NCBI GenBank assembly: GCA_008508345.1
Contig: QNGE01001745.1
Location: 1-64,000 of the forward strand
From: Paragonimus westermani
Lineage: Eukaryota > Platyhelminthes > Trematoda > Plagiorchiida > Troglotrematidae
Length of the DNA stretch: 64,000 nt
Reading direction: 5' to 3'
The notes beneath the pieces are model-generated. The model did not search any database, was not told the origin of the DNA, and saw only the letters and a program-made list of their open reading frames with translations. Made by a program: the position numbers and the translations under genes. Below, piece by piece: positions 25,301 through 36,880 of this stretch (the stretch's first letter is position 1; each line of letters opens with the position of its first letter).

Positions 25301-25860
25301 ATCTGTAAAATATTATAGTTACGTAAACTTGAGTACGCGTGACACACATCCGTTTATCCGCATTGAATATTAACAAGAGGTCATTTTAAAACATTATGAT
25401 ATGTTTATATATAGGCACTGTTAAAGATAGGTTTCCACATAACGTCAGTGCTACAGGTCCTAGTTCGCCAATGTTTTCAGTAATAATATATTCTGATTTC
25501 AATTAACCTGTGCTGCACTACATCATGCCTGTCTCAGTGGTTATGTTTAATTGATTCTTATTTGGTGAACATTTGCTTCGCTTTGGAAAACTGCGCACAA
25601 ATGAGAGCAGATGGTGTCCTTTGCACCATCGTTTTTTGGTTATGTTAGTCCAAGTAATTGGTAAGGCCAGAAACACACACTGAGTTTATGCTTATAGGCA
25701 TTGTTAAACAGACGTATGCTATCATTGGATTGCCAGCACATACTTGGCTATGTCTTTTACTTAAAGGCAGTGATTTTACCTACAAAGTATTAACCGCGTA
25801 AATGAGGTGTTTGACATGCGTCATCTGACATGCTGTATTTCTCAATGAGACATTTCGTGG
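25301..25860. other. No supported feature
   Basis: Only the unassigned start of the minus-strand frame described above. Nothing else is supported. Confidence 0.35.
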
Positions 25861-26106
25861 ATGAGGGTGGCTATCTCACTGTTTGAGATGCAGCTGTTGT
25901 TCCAACCACAAAAAATATGCAATAAACGCGTCTACAAACCGCCATATCTTTCTTCTTACCTTGAAACATTCAAGAATAGCGATTCTAATTCATTTGGCAC
26001 ACGTGTAATACAATCAATCGTTTTCAATTTCTGGACAACCCACTTGGACGACAGGAATGCTCAGGCCACCTGGTGGCGTGCGCACACATACTGGCAGAAT
26101 ACTTAA
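25861..26106 (+). mobile_element. Penelope-like element RT fragment (FLDV to VYRK region)
   Basis: The frame reads 'SLFEMQLLFQPQKI' for LPFLDVLL-RQPDGKI and then 'RVYKPPYLSSYLETFKNS' for VYRKPT-T-YL-F-S, followed by 'GTRVIQSIVFNF', resembling KR-LI-TLV-R. Spacing between the boxes is that of an intact PLE. No upstream catalytic boxes and no downstream endonuclease were found, so it is a short remnant. Confidence 0.6.
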
Positions 26107-26130
26107 GCTCATTCTCCAAAGACTACAACA

Positions 26131-26319
26131 TCAGACGTCCTGGTTGATTTGGAGTTCAGCCTGCTGCAGAAGAAACTGCTGAGTATACGCCAACCATGAA
26201 ATGTACTTTTGCCCGTCCGGCGTCTGTGAACCAGTGTTCTGTTGAACAAATTTCTGGATTAGATTAATAATATCCCCTACATCCCGTCTATATTTTAACT
26301 TGTTCTTGCGGAATGTCAA
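26131..26319 (-). CDS. Unassigned open frame, hypothetical
   Basis: A 62-codon frame on the minus strand that opens right after a CAG and ends at a stop. The deduced peptide is rich in Gln, Ile and Leu with helix-like spacing ('DIINLIQKFVQQ', 'QQFLLQQAELQINQ'). I do not recognise the family, and there is no clear upstream pyrimidine tract. It could be a terminal exon or simply chance. Confidence 0.18.
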   Translation of the reverse strand: MTFRKNKLKYRRDVGDIINLIQKFVQQNTGSQTPDGQKYISWLAYTQQFLLQQAELQINQDV

Positions 26320-27211
26320 CTGTATGATCCTATTTTATAGTGATTATGTTGCCTAGCGCTGCTGCGACCTCCATCTTGGAATTGAAGATCTAATCATTAC
26401 TGATGCGTTCTCGTTAACCAGGACAACATGACTGTCCCATAACGAAAGTGATATCGCTAGTGAGTTTAACGGTTTGACCGGAACCTCATCGACTCCAGAA
26501 GGCTATCTTTTGGTCGGCAGATGAAGGCGTGTTCTCCAACGTAAACACTTAATTCTTCACCAATGAAATAAGTATATAGAAAGGATTGTCGTCTTCACTC
26601 AAATTTAGATACACTCGACCAACAGCGCACTTAGTAGGAGGGCGTTGTGCGAAAGCCAGATATCAGATTCGTTGTTTCTTATAGAGTATAAACGCTGACG
26701 AAATTCGGTCCTGTGCTCTCGGAGCCTTCGAAACTGAATATCTGGCAACAGAGGAGCAAGCGACATTCAAGTTCTGAGTATAACTGTTAACAAACAACAG
26801 CCTGATCATCAACAGGAGTTGGTTGTTCAAAAGATTATCAGACAAAGAAGAGGTTTTTGAATCCTGGATAAGGAGCTATGTAACGGCTTTTCCAGAGATG
26901 GAAGCCACTGTGAGTTAATTTTAACCCACAGATCCAAGGGCACACAGTAGAAAGGTACCTCGAGCGAGAATAAGTCAAGTTTGATGAGCGATACAATCAA
27001 ATTTCAGCTTTTCTTCAAAGCAACCATATCAAATCACATTTTGTTGAAGTAGTTGCCGCACATATGACTGCCTGTTCTGTGTAAACTCTCGGTTCACTCT
27101 TTCATAAACTAATGTTGAGGGATGAAACAAAATTGACACTATCCAGCCGGAATAATCTTCACACCTATCTGCGAGCTTCCATAACAAACCTTCGTACTTA
27201 TGACTTGGTTA
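26320..27211. other. No supported feature
   Basis: One short minus-strand frame at 26663-26845 without recognisable motifs. Confidence 0.35.
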
Positions 27212-27480
27212 TTAGCTGCGGATATTTCCTGAAGGAAACCTCAACGTTCTACTAATATGTAGCCTGAAAATCGAGCAGTTAATTTTGCTGATGAGAAAAA
27301 TAAATGAACTTAGAAGATTTTCAGTTACAGAATCCATCAGCCTCTGTGCATAACTTAGGAGGTGTGTCCAAGTGCATGAGTGGAGAAACCAGCTGCTGTT
27401 TTTAGTCAAGAATATTCAAAACAACATGATACTTTATGATAGAACGAAAGCGATCTTGTTCAACAATCGTTCTATCCATA
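27212..27480 (-). mobile_element. Possible Penelope-like element RT fragment
   Basis: A minus-strand frame reads 'HSCTWTHLLSYAQRL', resembling SVYRK-TWTGQYLNY-SF, then 'ENLLSSFIFLISKINCSI', resembling KNL-R-L--RI--ICS. In another frame just upstream 'VVLNILD' resembles LPFLD. The order is right and a frameshift lies between the two. Further upstream (to about 27590) 'THVDTTGSI' may be the remains of RYVDDTF, but this is weak. Confidence 0.4.
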
Positions 27481-29762
27481 TCGTACTACTATGGTGTCAT
27501 AAAAGTGAGATTGTTGGTCGGGTCTATTAGAGACCCCTCTCAACACGTTTTATACCTCTGATGGACCCGGTGGTGTCAACATGTGTGGTAACTGAGCTGG
27601 TCAGTAAACCGAACCAAATCCTTGAAATAAAAAATGATTTGGCTTGGTAGCTGGTGATAACAGAAGGTGTTTTGAATATTGTGTATGCTCTGCAAAAAGA
27701 GATTCATTCATCCTCTTCACTCTTATTGATTTTGAAAAGTGTTCGGCAGGAGGTGCCTCTGTTTTCTTAGGCTGATGGGTGACGTTATAATCTGTAAAGT
27801 ACAGTCATTATTGCACAGCCGGATAATTTAACGGATGCTCACGGGATGTCAGTGACAATCAGATAAACGCAGATAAATACAAAACATACCTTGAGACGGA
27901 ATCGATTAAGCAAGAAGAGTTATTTGTTACAGGATCCTCAACAGTCGGTGTTTGGCCTCCGTGGTTTGTTTAGTTTGTCTCATCTTTCCACGCGAAAAGA
28001 AGCGCGATCTACAAGCGGGCTAACATGAACGGTGAGAAGCAGAACATCTACTTGATAACCACGTAGTTATCAGTGGCATGCATTTCACATGTGGAGATTA
28101 GGGTGACAAGTGCTGTTTAATTTATACGGATTCGGTGTATCTTACCCGTATTATTTCTGCTGGTCTTTTCAAAAATGCCACTCCCGTGATAAGGATGCTT
28201 ACATGGATCCCCAGTGATTATTACTATAACAGTACGTCATTGCGTCATCATAGTCCTTCGTCTGGTACCATGGGTTCGGCTACCAAGCATGGGTGATGGT
28301 GATCTGACACAGCTAGTTAGAACCAACGTTCGCCCGTATAACTGAACGTAATCAAAGCTGTGAGCTTACATCTAAGGTTGTAGTGATTTACTCTCAAGTT
28401 GAGTCTACTAAAATACTCCGTTCAAAATTGAGGTTTGAACTATATAAGAGATTACATGGGGATCAGTTAATCTGCTTACCGCCATACATTTCACACTAGC
28501 AGCGTTATGATAGCGTCACATTCATGAATTCGGAACTGTTGTTCGTTTGCCAGTCGGTGTAGAATAATGGAGGACCTCAATTCAAATCTCCGTTGTACAC
28601 AGCCTACAAATAACATGTTGAATCGGTCGACCAGAGCGAATCACAGCAAAAAATGCTCAGGTCTGGAGCACTAGGTGAAACATTTCAATCCAAATTTTTG
28701 TCTTCGGATTTAAGAGCACGCACTTACCGATAAATCACTATATTACAGATGGATGCTCAAACAAAAAGTAACTGACAAGGTTAATTCCAGGTCATGTTCA
28801 CCTATTGCGACTTCTTGTTTCCATACCCTGTAAAGACTTGGTCTTAAGGTGCAAATCTGTTTCAGATTTGTTTTGGTAATTTCGAGTTTACTATTCATTG
28901 TACTACTGATAAACGGTTACTATTCACTTTGACTGATGTTGCTCACAAACAGGCAATCAATCTTTCGTCATGTTTTATCAGCTGACTGCGTTATTTTGGT
29001 TCTGTACATTTTTTTCCATGACGCAAAATATGATTCCCAAATTCCCGTTACGATTTAACAGGTGACCCACCTGGAATTCATCTGATTCGGCAGGTCACTC
29101 TGACGATTGGTGTGTGCAGTCAAACTTGTTAGACTCCGATGTTTAGGAACGGCTCAATCAAAACTGTAAACGACTCACGCTATTGTGCCATTCTATCCTC
29201 AAGTTAGATCCACATTGCACAAACTGGTGAAGTCAGACTGATCCACTCACTCTGGGAGCTGTTATACTGATCAGTTTTACCTGATCTAAACGTCCACAAT
29301 TGACCCCATTTGCAGTATAAATTCTTTGTTCGATGTAAATGCTCGTGAAAATAGATAGATTTACTGTTGGCGTGCATACACACGTGTACAGTTACAGTAG
29401 GTTTTAAATACGAACAAAAAGTGTCGGTAATTTTCAGAAAAACTCACTCAGTGAATTTCGTTCTCATGTTGTCATCGCATTAAGTTAGTCTCTAATAAAT
29501 CTGTCTGTTTACTTCTGCTATCTTTTTTGTTAAACAGATTTGGATTTTGTTAAAAATGTGTAATCTAGATCTCTAGTATAAGTGCATTGTCACAGTACAC
29601 TACTCAGTGAAACGTACACAGACCAAATTATGCAGCATGGCCAACTGAGTGAAACATAGTGCATGGTCAACAACCGTGTTTTGTGCCCAGTTGTTCACGC
29701 AAAACTGATCACTTCAAAAAAGAATAGGTGACTAATTAATTCACTCTTGCCACGCAGCACTG
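27481..29762. other. No supported feature
   Basis: No open frame of 60 codons or more on either strand and no repeat structure that I can support. Confidence 0.4.
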
Positions 29763-30160
29763 ATGTTAGAAATGACAGCTCAGACAATGATAGAACTGAA
29801 GCACTATTACCCACTTAGTTTTGCATGTTGGTCTCATAGTGCCCAAAACGAAGGCGGAAGTGCAAACCTGAATATTGAAGAATGGTCCACGGTATCACCA
29901 ATTCGCAAATGGTCAAAGTGGCTACAAAATATTTCCGCTCTTCGTAAAGTCACTTTCGACTCTATCAGTGTGATGTTTTTAGGGATCTTACAGTCTCACG
30001 AGATCCATCAGGTAAACATGTGTCTGTCTGACAGTCAACCTGAAAGTTTAATGGCTGAATAGGAAATGTATTATTCTCCTGATGATATTATTCGGCTGTT
30101 CTCAGCCATCAACGAATTATTGCAGTCATCTGACAGGGGGTGTATCAGCGCGTTTTTAAT
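29763..30160 (+). mobile_element. Possible Penelope-like element RT fragment
   Basis: In the 99-codon frame, 'STVSPIRKWSKWLQN' resembles (IV)S-SP-K-(A/S)KWL, 'LRKVTFDSISVMFLG' resembles the following L-R-T-S-F, and 'MCLSDSQPESLM' resembles M-SFDV-SLF (motif A). Past the stop, 'PDDIIRLFSAINELL' fits the I--I---LLP segment. The LPKIHK box is not clear. This segment also has excellent exon-like borders (cag at 29757 and cag/gtaaac at 30012), which I regard as coincidence. Confidence 0.4.
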
Positions 30161-31479
30161 TAGATGCAGCTACCATCACATGTGTATTTGAATGTAACCA
30201 GCGTGAGCATGTCTGCTGAATATTTTTCCGACTTACACGGGCGTCGTAGATTCATAGATGCACAAATGTTGTTGTATACTACGTACTGCGAATGCTAGGC
30301 AATCCCCACAGTTGTAGGTTGTTTTTCAACATGTAAGCTTCAGCCTTTCGTTCTGAGTAATTCATAAAAAGACGAAAATAGTACATCGAATTGTTTACAT
30401 GGGTGCCTCTGTCGTTAAGCTGGTAGTTTGTTTACAGTTAAGTTGTCCGGAGCATTTAAAATAGTCTACCCAATATGAATTTTCCTAGAGATCAAGGGAG
30501 TAGTGTTATATTCAAGCGTGTCAGTGCGATTGCTGCAGATGAGATGTTTAGAAAAAAAGACGTGAACAGATAGTAATCTAACGTCGAATGAGCCTTGGGA
30601 CATTCAGTGAAGAGTGCGTTTCAAAGACGCTTCTCTATCCTCACCAGCCAACTATTATCGCGTAGTGCTATAGTTCCATACTACAAGCATAATTATAAGG
30701 GCAGACAGTCAGTAAAGATCAACGAACTCCTCATTTTTAACTGTTTTCTGTATAAGCAGATGCTGTCTAATGTTCTTTCTACGAATTCAAATTGAATACT
30801 GTAGAGTACGAGCTGGTATGAATATATCACTTTGTACAAGAAAATGCTACCCTCGAAAGAGGAACTGTGCTGAAACTCCGCTAAAGTCAATGGTTTTCTA
30901 TCGAAAGGCCACTTTAACCAATGAATGGTACTAGTGCCGGAGTCCGTTGTCGCTTTTCACTTCACTGCTTGAAATACACGACCACTGTATACGGATAGAT
31001 CAATTTGATTGTTGTGAAAACATCAACAACATTCGTCTGCTTAACTCACTTGGTATCCTGAATGAAATGAAAACTCATTAGTTCTGGGAAAAAGAAGCGG
31101 AGGAGTGGACGAAAAATTAAGTGATCTTTATTGAATAAGTTGGAGCGAGTGTGGAGGGTCCCTATATCGTCAAAATCTCGAAATTGTGCTTGGATCAGTG
31201 AACCTCAAGTTTCTGTGTGATGACGATGGATAACACATCTAACAACCAGTGGTTTTCTCCGACAACTGATGAGCGCACTTACTTTGACAGCTGTTTTCTA
31301 GACCACTCATAGAGACGTTTGTTTTATATCCTGAAGTTGTTCATGGGAGATCGACACAATGATCAACCCAGATTGCAGAAGTCGGCTGCTTCGGATATAA
31401 CATAAATTACACTGGGATTATAAAATGGACTGGGGCCGGGAAGCATTTAATGTAATCTATTGACCTACTTCGGCTGCTG
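30161..31479. other. No supported feature
   Basis: Frames at 30595-30795 (plus) and 30693-30890 (minus) overlap and show no motif. Confidence 0.35.
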
Positions 31480-31737
31480 TTACCGTTGATACCTTGTTAT
31501 TAGGATTTTCTGTTTGCAATATGGTTCAGTAAACATTGTTTTTTTCGATGGCGATGCCAACACCTCCTGCAGAACAACTAACCAAACTAGTTGCACACTG
31601 AATATGTTCCGAATGTTGCATATTCGCACCCGCTTTATCTTCAGCTCCTTTTCCCAGTATGGATAAACCGTTTTTACATCAAGCTTCCCTTTCGCATCTA
31701 CCTTTAGTGGTGAATTTTCGGACTGTATTTGCCACAT
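31480..31737 (-). mobile_element. Possible Penelope-like element RT fragment
   Basis: An 85-codon frame in which 'SENSPLKVDAKGKLDVKTVY' resembles E-N--LPFLDV--R--G-L-T-VYRK, with the FLD core replaced. Other boxes are absent. A host exon is an equally possible explanation. Confidence 0.25.
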
Positions 31738-33407
31738 TTTTAGCTCGCAACCATCAGCTGCTGCTACATGGGCGTCATTTTTGATGATTCGTAATTAATT
31801 TTCAACCCACATCGCTTATCTGCTGGGGGTACGTGCGTCACTCGTGCTTGGTATAGGGTTGAGTGATAGAAAAACATACTCGCCAGGCATCACACGCCCG
31901 TAAATTCATTTGGAATGTGAGCACAACTGAGTGCGCTGGTGCACAGGGCAAGCCTGCCTATACCTTCACAGCAAAGACTGCAATCTGATGAACTCTAGTG
32001 AGGTGCAACTGCTCATGTTTTGTTCAACAGCTGAAGGATAAGGTCACGGTTGGAGGTAGAGCTTTTACCAGTCAGACAGACACTAGCTGAAAACGATTAT
32101 GGCAATCTGTGGTGACTACCCGGGTATAAAGTGCGGTGCCTATGGCTACTTGGTAGTGACAAACAGGAAACATTGGCCTTCACTGTCTACCAAGAACGAT
32201 AAAACGTCTAAATCACTACAAAATACTTTTTCGAAAAGAATACTGACACTTTTACCACTCTTTTCTATTTTACAAATGAAGCGCTGTGTGCACCTCTCAT
32301 TGAAAAACTAACAACGTTTATGGCTACACATTTAGAAAATATGCGTCTCACGCGTAAATCACATGCGTTGCGTGTTTGTTACACAACTCGATGGCAAAAC
32401 CGCACGTCGCTGTGCTATACACACGTGTATAGTGCGGTCACTTGAGTAATTCTGACTGATCCAGGCAAGCAAATGGCTATTCGAATACCAACACAAGGAA
32501 GTCACAACAAACCGATAAAACAAATTTTCTAGAACCGTGCTGTCTCATTCAAGCCACTGAACTTTAGTTTAATTGACTTGACCACATTGTATGATGTTCC
32601 ACAGACCAACTTTGTTTTGTGATCTAGTTATTGTGTTTAATGTGAACATTGCCTCCATTTCTGACGTTTTGAAGTTGTCATGTTTCAATGGGTCTTTTTT
32701 TGTCTGACCCACTCAGGAATTACTTGTAACTACTGAGTTCCCGGGTAACGCTTATCATCTGCTTACATTGACTTCATCAGTCGTTAGCGGTCACGTGGTA
32801 TTTGCGAATCTGTTGTTTATTATTTTTTCGACTTGCAAAAGTACGGTTTTATCAAACAGCTACTGGACAACTAGTGGATCACGGAAACGCGGTTAATCAG
32901 TGGTGATAAATACTCTCCGAGTTTATCTAGGTGTCCCAAGCACTGAATGGTCTTAACGACTGACCCGGATGTTTCAACTATGGATACCCTGAAGAAATTC
33001 ATCGATACAATTGATACTTGGTGTCTCATGTTTTCAAGACAATTAGGGAACGTCTAATGAACGTTCTAAAATATGGGCCTACAGCTCCTGTCACGCCACC
33101 ATAGGAGCGCACTTCATGTTTATGTAGGTAGTTAGTGATTGGAGTTGGTTGAGACTACACTACCAACGATCACGTGTGCGCTGCAGTGTTCATCTACGTT
33201 GGACAGTATGACAGGCTTGGTGGATGCGTGGACAAAGGTGAGGACATAACATAGTAGAACTTGTCATTACAAAACACTGAGTTCTTTGTCCCTGTTAGCA
33301 AATCGAATTGTGGTTGATTTGTCTCACTATTAGGTTGGTTATGTTAAACAATTTCCTGTCTGGATACTAGAATTTACCCCACAGTTAACCGGTGTTGTAA
33401 ATACCGG
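31738..33407. other. No supported feature
   Basis: A plus-strand frame at 32099-32311 contains 'KCGAYGYLVVTNRK', which faintly resembles CGA-YIG-T-R of the GIY-YIG endonuclease, but the rest of the domain is absent. Two small hairpins around ACACACGTGTA occur at 29.38 and 32.41 kb without obvious meaning. Confidence 0.3.
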
Positions 33408-33590
33408 GTGTCTGCATCTCCGATCATACGTTATTTGTTGCTATCTAAACGCCCTTCTGATGACCCAGAACCGACGCCGCTCGTTTGTGTGCTTTCAACA
33501 GCATCCTATCATCTATGGCGCAACGCTATCCTGAGCGCCCATATTAGCAACATGTACATCGCTTCTATGTTGACCACTGATTTCCACTAA
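33408..33590 (+). mobile_element. Possible Penelope-like element RT fingers fragment
   Basis: The 60-codon frame reads 'RYLLLSKRPSDDPEPTPLVCV' in two parts that resemble LYGLPK-HKPD-P-PLRPV, followed by 'LSTASYHLWRNAIL', resembling LS--SYHLAKWL. Only this box is visible. Confidence 0.4.
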
Positions 33591-33851
33591 ATCTTGCTCA
33601 AGTGCTTAGCAGTTTGATTTTATGGTAATCCATCGTTTCGAATCTCCTCTGCTTTCAAATATAGGCCGTAATTTGAGGTAAACCAACTGGACAACTGGAC
33701 AACTTTTCGGTGATTAAGAGCGGCCTGAATTGGTTATTAACGCACCCAGTTCAAACCATCGGTGTCAGAAACATAGGAGCTGGAGGTGTCGTTAAGTGGA
33801 AATAGTTACGTGATATGGTCCTAGGCTTACGTGCTCTGCCCACAACAATTC

Positions 33852-34543
33852 TTATTGGCAAGTTTCCTCATATGTCGTCACTTCATGAGACACGGTTTTT
33901 TTACATCGCATTGCAACTTTTGAGATTTTTTCTAAATCGTCAAGTTGGTGGAAGATTCCGTCTACAATCGCGATGATGAGATGGTTAAGAGAAATTGGGC
34001 ATTTCCCAAATGCATCCTTACGTAAACCTTTCAAACAATCTTTGCAAGCCCAGTTTTATTTACCTAACATTTGGAACGTTTTATCGTTTCAGTAAGTCGG
34101 ATCTACAAGGAAAAGGCTGGAAAAACTGAAAGCTCATCGATCGCCGTTGAAATTTCACACAGTAACTCACCAGTGCCCTGCTGGTTCTTATGCCTGCCAT
34201 TTCCTGTCAGAAGTCCCGCGCATGAGTCATTTTGTTCTCCACGCTTTTCATAAGTTGTGGTTAGTTTTGACAGGAATATCGGCGTCTCTTGAACGATCCA
34301 GCTTGTGATAGACCTGTGTTCAGTGTTGGAAAGCCTCGTTTTGCCAAATGGTCGACTTGAACGAGTCTTCACTGTTGGAGTTCCGTGCTCAACACAGCTT
34401 GAGTGCTCCTCCTCGCCGTCTACACCCACCTCCTCTTCTATCTCCGTCGGTATCTGCTCAGCACGCCAGCCTACATACTGGTTCGGCTTTCCAGCTGTCT
34501 GACCCATGCCGTTTGAACAAAAGTGACGTTTTGCGAGGTGCAA
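33852..34543 (-). mobile_element. Penelope-like element RT fragment
   Basis: The 146-codon frame at 34103-34543 is the longest but one in the window. It contains 'HGTPTVKTRSSRPFGK', a good fit to YGLPKVHKT-SPLRPI, then 'ITSWIVQETPIFLSKL', resembling (A/S)KWL--L-PLL-KL, and 'GEQNDS', resembling the KNS of the following block. About 80 codons later, in the frame 33852-34034, 'CPISLNHLIIAIVDGIF' resembles GSPISP-LADIF, which is the expected spacing to the MGSPL box. Motif A between them is not readable. The first 40 residues are acidic and unassigned. Confidence 0.55.
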
Positions 34544-34799
34544 TCAATTAAAAACCTATTCGTAACTGGTACCAAAAACAAAAAAGCCCGGTTTCCAGTT
34601 TAAGTCCTTTCACATACGTAGGGTCACTCACATGCGTCGTTACCAGAACGTACACCAGGATTTAGTAAGTTCTGCTTGGTGTGAAATTTGCATATAGGTT
34701 TGCCAACGGTTGGTTGCACGGCCGTGGTGTGCATATGTTTCTCGGTAACGACTGTGCAAGTGAGCCTCGAGCGCAGTCGACCTTGAATTGGATAGATCG

Positions 34800-35560
34800 T
34801 TAATCAACTGATACAGTGAGACAAGCGCACAAGGAAGTATCTACACAGTCTGTTGTGACATGATCGATCTGGTAAGAAACGAATGATTGAACCCCTTGAA
34901 TACCAACGTAATAGACGATACCAAAAATAAGCCAACTTGTATTGTGCGAACAATTACTGTAATGTTGTAGAATGGCGAACACTCTTCAGAACATCAAAAT
35001 AACTACAAAAAAAGAATGGAAAGCTTGAAGTATTATCATATCAGTATTCAATACCACATTGCCGTAAAATGACACAGCAGGCTTAGTTAGGTAGTGTATA
35101 TTTCACAATAAGGAGGAGAACAGGAGTAGGTTACCTTGAGTATATAACTTTAACGTAGGCAGTAGGATTGGGTGTCGACTTATTTACCATGAGCGTATTG
35201 TGGTGCACAATGGCGAGCTCATAATCACGTATGGATGATGTGTATATCCGCATCCTTTGATCAGTCATGAATGACACGACACGTAGCCAACAAACTGACA
35301 AGAATTTCATCACGGTGTTTACGATATCTTAGAGATTTGCATCGCTGCAACTCATTAGTGTGTAATCCAAGTGCAGTAACCTTGATTACGTTGTTTATCG
35401 TTGATAGCCCGTCGGTTTTCAACTTGAAATACAAACTGATTTGTTAGATTACTGCAGATTGGGAGCTGATTGTCAGCTGGCTGTTTGAAAACTTTGGCGA
35501 ACTTACTACAAAAAGCAACGAAAATTTTATGCGTTAAATGTAGACATGGCGGGCATATGC
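34800..35560 (-). mobile_element. Penelope-like element RT thumb and endonuclease fragment
   Basis: Three minus-strand frames are in element order. 'LTHKIFVAFCSKF' (about 35535) resembles VDDIFVAF with the aspartates lost. 'RMRIYTSSIRDYELAIV' (about 35250-35200) is a good fit to the thumb R-RRICTSS---EL. 'GIVYYVGIQGVQSF' (about 34920) resembles the Y-YIG-T-R core of the endonuclease, about 95 codons after the thumb as expected. A plus-strand frame at 35546-35791 overlaps the upper end and can also be read as endonuclease-like, so the exact upper border is uncertain. Confidence 0.5.
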
Positions 35561-36139
35561 ATTGCGTTTGTTTTGCGGTTCGAGCACAGTAGATGCCTTC
35601 AACGTGAATGTAGTAAAACACTTTGCCGAAAACACTTTGAAGATGTGCTGATGTGGTGGCAAAATATAGCTTTTACTCAAGCGTGTTCTGCAGTCTTATG
35701 GGTAAGCACAACAGCACTCACGCACAATTTCAGTCTTCACATTCACTTTACTTTTTCGGGTAGATCCTTCCGACGAAGTACGCTGGACTGACGATTTACT
35801 GTTGTAGGTGCTCACAAATCCCCCAGTAAACGTGCTTACTAGAAAAGTTTGCGGACTACCCACCGCTGATTTTATCTAAAGAATTTATGAAGATTAGCAT
35901 GTGAACACACATTCAGGTCGCCTGGTAATCATAAGAAGCACATCGTACGTGTGTTAATATCTTCCATTTTGCAGATACTAACAAAAGGAACAAAAACACA
36001 TTGTTTTTTATGACTACGCTGGGAATTTTCATGAGAAAAGGAACAAAGTCTGACTGTGAATTTTTTGGGTGTGCCTACTTAGCTTTCGTTGAAGTGATAG
36101 TGCTGGATGAAGTTTGTAGGTTGTGTTCGTTGTATACAT

Positions 36140-36880
36140 GTAAATCTGACTCTTTCTGCTACCTTGGCGTGGTGGTCAGGCTTGCGTGCTGTTTTGATCC
36201 GGAGAGCTGTGCTGACTGTGACTACGGTTCTTGCGGGTTCAACCTTGTCAGATTGGCCGATGGGGAGCAGCCAGACAAAAAGCAGATGCGTGTGCGTGAG
36301 TGTCCGTGGTCTTCTATGTCATATCGGTATACTTATTCTACTTCTGTTAATGACTGCCTCGGCCAACATCGTGGTCATTGACAATTAATCCGCTCTTCTT
36401 TTCAGAAACTTGAGTGTCTGTGGTCTTCTACCCATTCTTTTCTCCGGCTTTGTTGGTGTATTGTATGATGAATTGTCTGCCTGGCTTTTCATAGTCCAAT
36501 GAGAACTTTGCTTTTCATCCTTATCTTCTCTGGGATGCACTAACCTGCACCCCTATACTGCAACGCTTCTTGTATTACACTTCAAAAATCTTTCTTCTCA
36601 GTGTAGATCTCGTCATTGCAGCCTCTCTGTTTAGTTTCCGAGAGATAAGAGTTTCCTTTCCTTATTAGCCAATCAAGTGGCTAACCAGCATTGGCCGGCT
36701 GGACAGAAAGGCCCCACTGGCACACCTCCCGGTCTTATTCCTTCGGGTTTACACTGGATATGTGGTGTGTTGGTGGAACTGCAATTGGTGCAGCGCAAGC
36801 CAGTTGCAGTGATATATAAGCGCAGGCGTCCTTTGGCTTCGGTCACTGTGACAGGCTAATCCGAATCGGAAGCCGCCAAC
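36140..36880 (+). mobile_element. Possible composite retroposon with tRNA-like promoter
   Basis: This stretch differs from its surroundings: richer in G and T with CTG/GTG runs and locally higher GC. At 36164-36250 it reads GGCGTGGTGGTCAGGCTTGCGTGC and, about 60 bases on, GCGGGTTCAACCTTG, resembling A and B boxes of a pol III promoter. A 19-bp direct repeat GAGTGTCYGTGGTCTTCTA occurs near 36299 and 36412. The 36660-36860 part is again distinctive ('ggcacacctcccggtctt', 'gtgcagcgcaagccagttgc'). I infer a SINE or LINE-mobilised unit, but no copy elsewhere in the window confirms it. Confidence 0.35.

Noticed and set aside
29758..30011. 84-codon exon with acceptor cttgccacgcag and donor CAG/GTAAAC
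   Set aside because: The peptide lines up with the PLE RT block S-SP--KWSKWL...SD--SL, so I treat it as transposon. Good splice-like sites are common by chance in 64 kb.
35546..35791. Plus-strand frame read as a GIY-YIG endonuclease
   Set aside because: Overlaps a better-supported minus-strand RT reading, and the Y-G-R-T core is not conserved.
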